Assembly (NCBI GenBank): GCA_030616025.1
Contig: JAUWYD010000112.1
Span: forward strand, 1-5,058
DNA: 5,058 nt
DNA from: Chloroflexota bacterium
Lineage (GTDB): Bacteria > Chloroflexota > Anaerolineae > UBA7937 > B3-Chlor
Reading direction: 5' to 3'
Below, piece by piece: positions 1 to 5,058 of this stretch. The notes beneath the pieces were generated by a model that ran no database searches, was not told the DNA's origin, and saw nothing but the letters and a program-made list of their open reading frames with translations. A program made the translations under genes and the position numbers. The first letter of the stretch is position 1; every line of letters starts with the position of its first letter.

Positions 1-8
1 GCGTATGA

Positions 9-15
9 GAGGTGA
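9..15 (+). promoter_or_regulatory. Ribosome binding site of the first gene
   Basis: GAGGTGA matches the anti-Shine-Dalgarno core and ends 9 nt before the ATG at 25. An in-frame GTG at 16 directly abuts this site, which is too close for normal initiation. The site therefore favours ATG 25 over GTG 16. Confidence 0.6.
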
Positions 16-24
16 GTGCCCCAA

Positions 25-381
25 ATGAAGACTGTGTATTTCAGGGCTGAGTTGTTGTTCCCACATGAGAGTGTCTTGGCTCTCGTGGAAGTGGGGGACG
101 GGCAGTGGCAGAGTCTGGTAGAGCGTGTGGCCGACTTGCCGGAAACCGACGAAGATGCCTTGGCTTTCGCTTTGATGATGATACGGCTATGTGGCTGTTT
201 GCGCTGCAATCCCGGGAGCTACAAAGCTTCTCTCGGTTGCTCCGCTTGCGGGAGACGCATCATCGGCATGATCAAGGAGACTGACGACGCCCTGATCGCG
301 CACTTCGACAAGGCGAAGGAGGATCTACTGAGGTTCCTCCGGACAGGCGAGGTGTTGGAGGAAGAGACCACCTATCCGTAA
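25..381 (+). CDS. Small cysteine-rich (probable zinc-binding) protein, function unknown
   Basis: This is a 118-aa soluble protein from ATG 25 (121 aa if GTG 16 is used); no signal peptide or membrane segment is visible. The centre holds five cysteines in the pattern C-x-C-x2-C-x10-C-x2-C (Cys56, 58, 61, 72, 75), which looks like a compact zinc-binding knuckle. A predicted helical segment precedes it (about 43-55, ALAFALMMIRL) and an amphipathic helix follows (about 86-106). I do not recognise a named family, although the arrangement recalls small uncharacterised proteins of Chloroflexota; that is memory only. The TAA stop is followed 29 nt later by an intrinsic terminator, so transcripts should end before the radical SAM gene. 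Whether it is the last gene of an upstream operon cannot be told, because the window begins 24 nt before the start. Zinc binding is inferred from cysteine spacing alone. Confidence 0.8.
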   Translation: MKTVYFRAELLFPHESVLALVEVGDGQWQSLVERVADLPETDEDALAFALMMIRLCGCLRCNPGSYKASLGCSACGRRIIGMIKETDDALIAHFDKAKEDLLRFLRTGEVLEEETTYP

Positions 382-410
382 GGACTTCCGCAACCTGCGT
401 GGATTCGATA

Positions 411-440
411 GAGCCGTCTGTGACCGCAGGCGGCTCTTTT
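411..440 (+). terminator. Intrinsic terminator after the cysteine-rich protein gene
   Basis: A 10-bp stem (GAGCCGTCTG, 411-420, with CAGGCGGCTC, 427-436) contains one G-T wobble and a 6-nt loop, and is followed by TTTT (437-440). The stem is GC-rich and sits 29 nt after the TAA stop, as expected of a Rho-independent terminator. The T run is short, so some read-through into the radical SAM gene is possible. Confidence 0.8.
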
Positions 441-523
441 CATACTCGTCTGTGTCACTCCTGGCGCGTGAGATCGCCTTGACGCGGGCGCCGATAAAGC
501 AATTCGTGACAAGCCGTGCCTCC

Positions 524-528
524 AGGAG
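524..528 (+). promoter_or_regulatory. Ribosome binding site for the GTG start of the radical SAM gene
   Basis: AGGAG lies 6 nt before GTG 535, an ideal spacing. It supports this non-ATG start, which keeps the N-terminal CxxC pair in the protein. The nearest ATG downstream (567) is out of frame. Confidence 0.7.
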
Positions 529-534
529 CGTGTC

Positions 535-1608
535 GTGACAGGAATACCGAGAGGTGAGTGCCAGATATGTGGGGAATCGTCCCTGGTGTCCCACAACCTC
601 GCTGCCTGTGTTGATTGCATCCGCCGACAACCCGAACAGGTGATGCCACACATCCGCCAGCTTCAGGTGGCGTCGCGCCGGGAGTTCGATTTGCCGACGG
701 AGCCGCCACGGGATTCTGACGGAGTTCTGTGCCCACTATGTGTCAACGAGTGTGGTATTGCTGAAGGGCATCGGGGGTTCTGTGGACTGCGGACCAACCG
801 CAACGGCAAGCTGGTCCACCTGGCCGGGACCCCCGCCAAGGGCATCCTGCACTGGTACCATGATCCCCTGCCTACCAACTGCGTTGGGGCCTGGGTGTGC
901 GCAGGCAGTGAGAAACGTGGCTACAACAACCTGGCCGTGTTCTACGGAGCCTGCACTTTCAACTGCCTCTTCTGTCAGAACTGGCATTATCGGCAGATGT
1001 CGCCCAAGGATCAGAGCATGACAGCGCAGGAGCTGGCTGACAAAGCCAATCGGCGCACGTTCTGCGTGTGCTACTTCGGGGGGGACCCTGCGGCCCAGAC
1101 GCTTCACGCTCTATCGACGTCCAAGATTCTCGCAAAGCGGGAGGTGAGAGTCTGCTGGGAAACCAACGGCTCGATGCGGCCTAGGTTGCTGGAGAGGGCG
1201 GTGGACCTTTCGCTGGAGACTGGTGGCTGCATCAAGTTCGATCTCAAGGCCTACGACGACAATCTGCACAGAGCGCTGACGGGTGTGACCAACAAACGAA
1301 CCCTGGAGAATCTCGCCCGGGCAGCGGCCCGCATCCCTCTACGACATGAGCCACCTCTGGTGATAGCCAGCACCCTCTTGGTGCCTGGGTACGTGGACTC
1401 CCAGGAGGTGGGCCAGTTGGCGGAATTCATCGCCTCCCTGGATCCAAACATCCCCTACTCACTTCTCGGGTTTCACCCCCACTTCTTTATGCCCGACTTA
1501 CCGCGGACTTCGGTGCGCCATGCCGAGGAATGTGAGCGAGTTGCCAGGGAGGCAGGACTGGTCAACGTGCACATTGGGAACCGTCACCTGCTTTCCAAGG
1601 ATTACTAG
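535..1608 (+). CDS. Radical SAM protein, PFL-activase-like, with N-terminal zinc-ribbon-like segment
   Basis: This 357-aa cytoplasmic enzyme starts at GTG. Three cysteine groups are visible in order. First, Cys9-x2-Cys12 with Cys25-x2-Cys28 forms a probable zinc ribbon. Second, Cys66-x2-Cys69-x3-Cys73 with Cys83 lies in a segment (CPLCVNECGI, GHRGFCGLR) also typical of the radical SAM proteins of AmmeMemoRadiSam loci. Third, Cys140-x3-Cys144-x2-Cys147 is the canonical site for the [4Fe-4S] cluster that cleaves S-adenosylmethionine. Further family landmarks follow: GGDP at 182-185 (the GGE-like SAM-binding motif), WETNG 208-212, KFDLK 234-238 and a TLLVPGY strand at 280-286. Cys116 and Cys122 are extra. 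The overall family is COG1180 (PflA-like). The reaction and substrate are unknown: no glycyl-radical enzyme, AMMECR1 or Memo gene is in the window. The gene lies between two terminators and is probably transcribed alone, though I found no convincing promoter. Confidence 0.93.
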   Translation: MTGIPRGECQICGESSLVSHNLAACVDCIRRQPEQVMPHIRQLQVASRREFDLPTEPPRDSDGVLCPLCVNECGIAEGHRGFCGLRTNRNGKLVHLAGTPAKGILHWYHDPLPTNCVGAWVCAGSEKRGYNNLAVFYGACTFNCLFCQNWHYRQMSPKDQSMTAQELADKANRRTFCVCYFGGDPAAQTLHALSTSKILAKREVRVCWETNGSMRPRLLERAVDLSLETGGCIKFDLKAYDDNLHRALTGVTNKRTLENLARAAARIPLRHEPPLVIASTLLVPGYVDSQEVGQLAEFIASLDPNIPYSLLGFHPHFFMPDLPRTSVRHAEECERVAREAGLVNVHIGNRHLLSKDY

Positions 1609-1640
1609 AGGGGCACGGTGGTCTGACGAGCGACAACAAG

Positions 1641-1671
1641 AGGAGCCGCTGACTGCGGGGCAGCGGCTCCT
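1641..1671. terminator. Bidirectional intrinsic terminator between convergent genes
   Basis: A perfect 11-bp inverted repeat (AGGAGCCGCTG, 1641-1651; CAGCGGCTCCT, 1661-1671) has a 9-nt loop. On the + strand it is followed only by TTATGATT. On the - strand it is followed by CTTGTTGT, a somewhat better T-rich tail. It lies 32 nt after the radical SAM stop and 39 nt after the stop of the zinc-ribbon gene, so it can serve both converging transcripts. Neither tail is a pure T run, so efficiency is uncertain. Confidence 0.75.
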
Positions 1672-1710
1672 TATGATTGGCTCCTCGTGCGGTCTTCGCG
1701 GCCTACGAGT

Positions 1711-2073
1711 TCAGGTCTCGTTCAAGTCCTCCTTGAAGAGCTCGCGAAAGTCGCCCTCGAAATCGCGTAGAAACCGAACCACATCCAAGACATCGTCGGT
1801 GCTGACGGCAGGAAGCTCTTTCACGCGCTCCAGTTCCTCAGGCGTCAAGTCGGTAAGCACCTCCACTTTCTCATCTTCCTTGACCATAGCCAGGATGATT
1901 CCCTGCGTGGCACAGTGACGGCAAGAAACCATCAGTATCCACACATCCTCCTGCTGCCCCATGATGGCAACGTCGTTCTCGCTATACCCCCTTGAGCACA
2001 CGACGCATTTTATGTTCTCCAACAGTTGCCTCACGAGATCATATTCGGGCGAGTCCTTGTCGACTCTTCTCAT
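1711..2073 (-). CDS. Four-cysteine zinc-ribbon protein of unknown function, coupled to rplI
   Basis: This 120-aa acidic, soluble protein has no signal peptide or membrane segment. Cys23-x2-Cys26 and Cys51-x2-Cys54 are 24 residues apart and flank a predicted beta-rich stretch (DVWILMVSC), the layout of a zinc ribbon. The C-terminal third carries LTPEE followed by a helix-rich acidic segment, DDVLDVVRFLRDFEGDF (94-110), which looks like a conserved protein-contact motif. The ATG is only 2 nt past the rplI stop. Its ribosome binding site (GGAGGG, 2083-2088, 9 nt spacing) lies inside the last rplI codons, so the two genes are almost certainly co-transcribed and probably translationally coupled. 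The name is descriptive; I recall similar small proteins in Chloroflexota but know no function. A link to the ribosome is only an inference from position. Confidence 0.85.
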   Translation of the reverse strand: MRRVDKDSPEYDLVRQLLENIKCVVCSRGYSENDVAIMGQQEDVWILMVSCRHCATQGIILAMVKEDEKVEVLTDLTPEELERVKELPAVSTDDVLDVVRFLRDFEGDFRELFKEDLNET

Positions 2074-2075
2074 CG

Positions 2076-2552
2076 CTATCCGCCCTCCGTTTCATCGGCA
2101 AGGTCTTCTTGCCTCACCACGTCAACTGTTATGGTGGGCGCCAAGTCTGACAGTAGTTTGAACGGGACTGAGTAGGTGCCTAGCTCTCGAATTGGCTCCT
2201 CCAAACCTATCTTGCGCCGGTCGACGCTTTTTCCGATCTCCCTTTCGAGGGCAGCTGCGATGTCCCCGCTCGTGATTGAGCCGTACAGACGATCTTTCTC
2301 CCCGGTCTTGGCGGAAAGGGTCAGAGTCACCCCTTCAAGCTCTGCGGCGAATTCCCTTGCCTCGACCTCAAGTTCTTCTTCTCGCCTAGCTTCGGCCTGA
2401 CGCTGTTGCTGCATCTGTTTCAACGTCCCTATTGTTACGCGGGTGGCCAGGCCTTGAGGAATGAGATAGTTGCGCGCGTAGCCTGGCGCAACGTCACGGA
2501 CCTCCCCTGCCCGTCCTACTCTCTCCACATCCTTCAACAGGATTACTTCCAT
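2076..2552 (-). CDS. rplI: 50S ribosomal protein L9
   Basis: L9 binds 23S rRNA near the base of the L1 stalk and helps keep reading frame during translation. The protein is 158 aa from the ATG at 2552. It opens with the typical MEVILLKDV, and residues 13-40 (from GRAGEVRDV through GYARNYLIP to Thr40) fit the L9 family signature at every fixed position. A long charged helix (about 42-74, rich in Gln, Arg and Glu) links to the C-terminal domain (about 75-148). The length is slightly above the usual 148-150 because of an acidic tail ending in DETEGG. GTG and ATG codons at 2561 and 2558 are in frame, but they overlap the ribosome binding site and are unlikely starts. Unlike the common rpsF-ssb-rpsR-rplI order, no S6, SSB or S18 gene is adjacent; the next gene encodes a zinc-ribbon protein. 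Confidence 0.98.
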   Translation of the reverse strand: MEVILLKDVERVGRAGEVRDVAPGYARNYLIPQGLATRVTIGTLKQMQQQRQAEARREEELEVEAREFAAELEGVTLTLSAKTGEKDRLYGSITSGDIAAALEREIGKSVDRRKIGLEEPIRELGTYSVPFKLLSDLAPTITVDVVRQEDLADETEGG

Positions 2553-2557
2553 GGCCA

Positions 2558-2564
2558 TCACCTC
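2558..2564 (-). promoter_or_regulatory. Ribosome binding site deciding the rplI start
   Basis: On the - strand GAGGTGA is followed by a 5-nt spacer and then ATG (2552-2550). The spacing and the conserved L9 N-terminus both pick this ATG over the in-frame GTG 2561 and ATG 2558, which lie inside or touching the site. Confidence 0.85.
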
Positions 2565-2592
2565 AGTTTCTGATCGTCCGGTGGAATTCTAC

Positions 2593-2615
2593 CTCAAACG
2601 GGCTCAAAGCTCAAA
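2593..2615. repeat. Triplicated CTCAAA hexamer in the divergent intergenic region
   Basis: CTCAAA occurs at 2593-2598, 2603-2608 and 2610-2615. The last two copies form a perfect tandem 7-mer, GCTCAAA (2602-2608 and 2609-2615). The group lies in the predicted rplI leader and about 65-90 bp upstream of the glycosyltransferase promoter. It could be a protein-binding site, a leader RNA element or chance. Confidence 0.35.
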
Positions 2616-2678
2616 TCCGACAGACGGTGACAATAATGGTCCACGAGACGAGGCTCGGTGTGTTTTGCCCATTGCATA

Positions 2679-2687
2679 TGATATAAT
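2679..2687 (+). promoter_or_regulatory. Extended -10 promoter of the glycosyltransferase gene
   Basis: TGATATAAT is a perfect extended -10 element (TGnTATAAT). No good -35 exists 15-18 nt upstream (the 17-nt position reads TGTGTT), which extended -10 promoters can tolerate. Transcription would start near 2694, only about 10 nt before the ATG at 2704. It overlaps the rplI -10 on the other strand. Confidence 0.6.
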
Positions 2688-2710
2688 AGTCGAAGGTTTG
2701 AAGATGTCAG
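2683..2710 (-). promoter_or_regulatory. Predicted promoter of the rplI operon
   Basis: Reading the - strand, CTGACA (2710-2705, five of six matches to the -35 consensus) is separated by 16 nt from TATTAT (2688-2683, five of six matches to the -10 consensus). Transcription would start near 2676, leaving a leader of roughly 120 nt before rplI. The -10 shares bases with the + strand extended -10 of the divergent gene, and the -35 falls over that gene's start codon. Predicted from sequence only. Confidence 0.6.
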
Positions 2711-5058
2711 CAGTGAAGTCGTTGGGCTGCTCAGAGGCTTCGTACCGCGGGTCGTCGAACATCAAGGTCTTCATCTGGCTATTGGCGCTTACGTTTCTGG
2801 CCTTCCTCCTGCGCACACTCAGGCTAGATTTCCAGCCTCTCTGGTGGGATGAGGGTTGGAGCGTGTATTTCGCCACCGCAGACGTTCCCACGATGATCGC
2901 CCGTACTGCGATTGATATCCACCCTCCCCTCTACTATTTGGCTCTCCGCTTGTGGATTCTCATCATCGGCTCCAGCGCTGCAGCGGTTCGCCACTTCTCT
3001 GTCCTGGCTGGCACCTTGTCTGTCCCTTTGATCTTTCTCATCGGTAGGCGCCTGTTCGACGTGAGGGTGGGCATCATGGCTTCCCTGACTATGACGCTGG
3101 CCCCTTTTCATATCTACTACTCTCAGGAAGCCCGGATGTACGCCCTTGTCGCCTTCCTCGTGCTTGCCTCAATCTACGTCTTCCTATCCTTGCTGGAGAG
3201 GGAAGAGGCCGCTTCCCCAGTCCAGTGGCTGTTCTACATCGTGATCACCTCCTTGGCTATGTACACCCAGTACTACGCCGTCTTCATCCCCGTTTCGCAG
3301 ACCGTGTTCGTCCTGGTAGGTCTCAGGCGGAACAGTGGTCTTCTGGTCAGATGGCTAGGAGCGCAATTCGTACTTGTGCTGGCCTATCTACCTTGGGTCC
3401 TGTACTCCGGTGGCAAGCTGGTAGCGTACGTGAGTACCAAGATGGTGAAGGAAGGGGATCTACCCGTCGGCTTGCGCACCTATATCACGGAGCATTTGCT
3501 CGCCTTCTCCACGGGGCATTTGAGCGAGGGCAGGGCTTTTCTATCGTGGATAGCGCTCGTCTTCATCGCCCTGATTGTACTGGGCATCGTTGGCTACGTC
3601 AGGTCCAGCTCACAGCACGACTTCGGCACCTGGCGTCCCACCCGTGCCGTTGCCTTCACTCTCATCTATCTCTTGCTGCCCCTTTCTCTGGGCTATCTGG
3701 TGAATCTCCGCTATCCTTTCACCTCGCCAGGGATTCAGCGCCTTTTTCTCCTCTCGGCTCCGGCCTTCTACCTCCTGGTGGCTCTGGGATTGAGCTGGCT
3801 TTGGCAACGACTTCATCTATGGTGGCCGGTCTGTCTGCTCTTGGTTGTGGTCAGCGCCCCCTCCCTCGTTGACTTCTACGGTGGTGAGCGCCATGCCGGG
3901 GACGATTACCGTCCTCTGATTGAGACAGTGCAGGCCCTGGCTCGGCCTGACGACGTGATCGTAGCCGTTCATCCCTGGCAGATTGGCTATTTTCACGCCT
4001 ACTATGATGGCCAACTTCCTCGACTGTATCTCACTCCGAAAGAGCCAACCGACGTCACGAGTGAAGAGTGGGCCACTGATCCCACGCTCATGGCTCGGGG
4101 ACTGGACAGTCTGTTGGTCGAGCACCGCTTCTTGTGGTTTCCCGCCCACCAAGCTTTGGGCAGGATCCTCGAAAGCGATGCCGAAGGCTACCTCTCCCAG
4201 AGGCATTATCCCATCCTGAGCCAGTGGTTCACCGACAGCACAAGATTGAGTTGCTACGCAGGAGTGGAGGAACTGGACCCAGGTGCGCAACAGATTAACT
4301 TTGGTGACAAGGTCTCTCTCCTGGCTCATAGCATGACGTCTGGCCCTGTTGAGGCATCGTGGGGCGCTGTGCTCATGGACTTGCGGTGGAGGGTGGACGC
4401 CGAGTTGGATGGCAAGTATCAGATTGCCCTGCGCCTCACTGATGAGGAGGGACAGGTCTGGGCGAGCCAGGACAGTGAGCCGGTGGGACGACTCCGTTCT
4501 TTCCACGAGCAACCGGTGGGCAGCGAGCTGTCTGATCATCAAGGGCTACTGATCCCGGCTGGCACGCCTCCGGGTTTCTACCAGCTTCGGTTGGGTCTGT
4601 ACCGCCTCAGGGACGGGCGGTGGTTGGAGATACTGGACCGGGAAGGGGCACCCCGAGGGGTGGAGGTTGCACTGGGGACTGTGGAGGTCCTTGCTCCAAG
4701 CCCTTCACCGCCCAAGGAAGCTCTGTTCATTCAGCACCCTCGCCAGACTGACTTCGCTCCTGGAATCCGTTTCCTGGGATACTCCGTGCGGGGCGAGACC
4801 TTCCAGCCCGGTGATGCCGTGGAGATGACCCTCTTCTGGCAGGCGATGGCTGACCTGGAGGAGGACTACCACGCCTCCGTCCTGTTGAGTGACAGTGAAG
4901 GGCAAACACGGGCTGCGATCGAGGGACCGCTGACCAAGTCTGACTACCCCGCCAGCGTCTGGGGAGAAGGACAACTGTTTCGTGGTTTCCAGAGTCTGCT
5001 GCTCCCCGCCGGTCTGACCAGCGGCCACTACGACCTCAGCCTGAGCCTGTACCGTCCT
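2704..5058 (+). CDS. GT-C family membrane glycosyltransferase (GT39/PMT_2-like), C-terminally partial
   Basis: The frame is open from ATG 2704 to the window edge (785 codons, no stop), so the C-terminus is missing. Residues 1-392 hold about 11-12 hydrophobic segments, the first at about 20-38. The family landmarks are WWDEGWS (47-53; Asp49-Glu50 match the catalytic acidic pair in the first outer loop of protein mannosyltransferase and ArnT relatives), HPPLYY (73-78) and SQEARMYAL (140-148). Such enzymes move a sugar from a polyprenyl-phosphate carrier to an acceptor on the outer face of the membrane; donor and acceptor are unknown here. Residues 393-530 form a soluble region. Two related beta-rich domains follow (about 531-680 and 687-785+), sharing the end motif LxxPAGxxxGxYxLxLxLYR exactly 150 residues apart. 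The start is supported by GAAGG (2692-2696), 7 nt upstream, and an extended -10; GTG 2713 is a possible alternative. No frameshift is seen. Confidence 0.9.
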   Translation, partial: MSAVKSLGCSEASYRGSSNIKVFIWLLALTFLAFLLRTLRLDFQPLWWDEGWSVYFATADVPTMIARTAIDIHPPLYYLALRLWILIIGSSAAAVRHFSVLAGTLSVPLIFLIGRRLFDVRVGIMASLTMTLAPFHIYYSQEARMYALVAFLVLASIYVFLSLLEREEAASPVQWLFYIVITSLAMYTQYYAVFIPVSQTVFVLVGLRRNSGLLVRWLGAQFVLVLAYLPWVLYSGGKLVAYVSTKMVKEGDLPVGLRTYITEHLLAFSTGHLSEGRAFLSWIALVFIALIVLGIVGYVRSSSQHDFGTWRPTRAVAFTLIYLLLPLSLGYLVNLRYPFTSPGIQRLFLLSAPAFYLLVALGLSWLWQRLHLWWPVCLLLVVVSAPSLVDFYGGERHAGDDYRPLIETVQALARPDDVIVAVHPWQIGYFHAYYDGQLPRLYLTPKEPTDVTSEEWATDPTLMARGLDSLLVEHRFLWFPAHQALGRILESDAEGYLSQRHYPILSQWFTDSTRLSCYAGVEELDPGAQQINFGDKVSLLAHSMTSGPVEASWGAVLMDLRWRVDAELDGKYQIALRLTDEEGQVWASQDSEPVGRLRSFHEQPVGSELSDHQGLLIPAGTPPGFYQLRLGLYRLRDGRWLEILDREGAPRGVEVALGTVEVLAPSPSPPKEALFIQHPRQTDFAPGIRFLGYSVRGETFQPGDAVEMTLFWQAMADLEEDYHASVLLSDSEGQTRAAIEGPLTKSDYPASVWGEGQLFRGFQSLLLPAGLTSGHYDLSLSLYRP

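Noticed and set aside
1..28. End of an upstream gene overlapping ATG 25 through an ATGA junction (frame 2-28 ends in TGA).
   Set aside because: All three + frames hit a stop by position 28 (at 8, 15 and 28), so the window cannot show which, if any, is a real gene end.
463..492. GC-rich inverted repeat GGCGC/GCGCC ahead of the radical SAM gene.
   Set aside because: The stem is only 5 bp with a 20-nt loop, and a competing pairing (CGCGT/ACGCG) exists; expected by chance at this GC content.
479..507. Possible promoter for the radical SAM gene beginning with TTGACG at 479-484.
   Set aside because: No hexamer 15-18 nt downstream matches the -10 consensus in more than two positions, so the -35 resemblance alone is not enough.
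736..1107. 123-codon open frame on the - strand.
   Set aside because: It is antisense to the conserved cysteine and radical SAM motifs, where the + strand coding frame is certain.
1520..1918. 132-codon + strand open frame spanning the convergent junction.
   Set aside because: It overlaps the radical SAM C-terminus, the terminator hairpin and the antisense of the zinc-ribbon gene; the product is a serine-rich low-complexity shadow.
2604..3111. Two overlapping - strand open frames upstream of rplI.
   Set aside because: They overlap the promoter region and the first membrane segments of the glycosyltransferase; their products are low-complexity and show no family features.
3225..3872. 215-codon open frame on the + strand in another frame.
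   Set aside because: It lies inside the glycosyltransferase gene, whose own frame encodes clear membrane segments and family motifs; the alternative has no recognisable features.
3817..4542. 241-codon open frame on the - strand.
   Set aside because: It is antisense to the glycosyltransferase's soluble region, and its product shows no family motif; best explained as a shadow of codon bias on the coding strand.

Overview
The window is ordinary bacterial chromosome with moderately high GC, dense coding and short gaps. My best guess for the host is a member of the Chloroflexota, possibly from the Anaerolineae. That guess rests on recalled resemblance of the radical SAM protein, the small zinc-ribbon protein and the large membrane glycosyltransferase to proteins of that phylum; no search was run. 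There are no rRNA or tRNA genes, mobile elements, CRISPR arrays or phage genes that I can see.

Left part (1-1608, + strand): a small cysteine-rich protein of unknown function (25-381) ends at a clear intrinsic terminator (411-440). It is followed by a radical SAM protein (535-1608) of the pyruvate-formate-lyase-activase-like group, with an N-terminal zinc-ribbon-like segment and a second cysteine cluster ahead of the CX3CX2C motif. Its substrate is unknown. An 11-bp perfect hairpin (1641-1671) lies between this gene and the convergent pair that follows, and can act as a terminator from both sides.

Middle part (1711-2552, - strand): rplI, encoding ribosomal protein L9, is followed after only 2 nt by a 120-aa four-cysteine zinc-ribbon protein of unknown function. 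Spacing and ribosome-binding-site position suggest one translationally coupled operon. A good -35/-10 pair on the - strand (2683-2710) would drive it through a leader of roughly 120 nt.

Right part (2704 to the window edge, + strand): one long open frame with no stop codon encodes a multi-pass GT-C type (GT39/PMT_2-like) glycosyltransferase. It has about 11-12 membrane segments, then a soluble tail carrying two related beta-rich domains with a 150-residue period. The gene continues past the window. Its likely promoter is an extended -10 element (2679-2687) that overlaps the -10 of the rplI promoter on the other strand, so the two operons appear to share one AT-rich promoter core.

I did not find a convincing new multi-gene system. 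The parts most worth a second look are the shared promoter core, the uncharacterised radical SAM protein beside a small cysteine protein, and the zinc-ribbon protein coupled to rplI.
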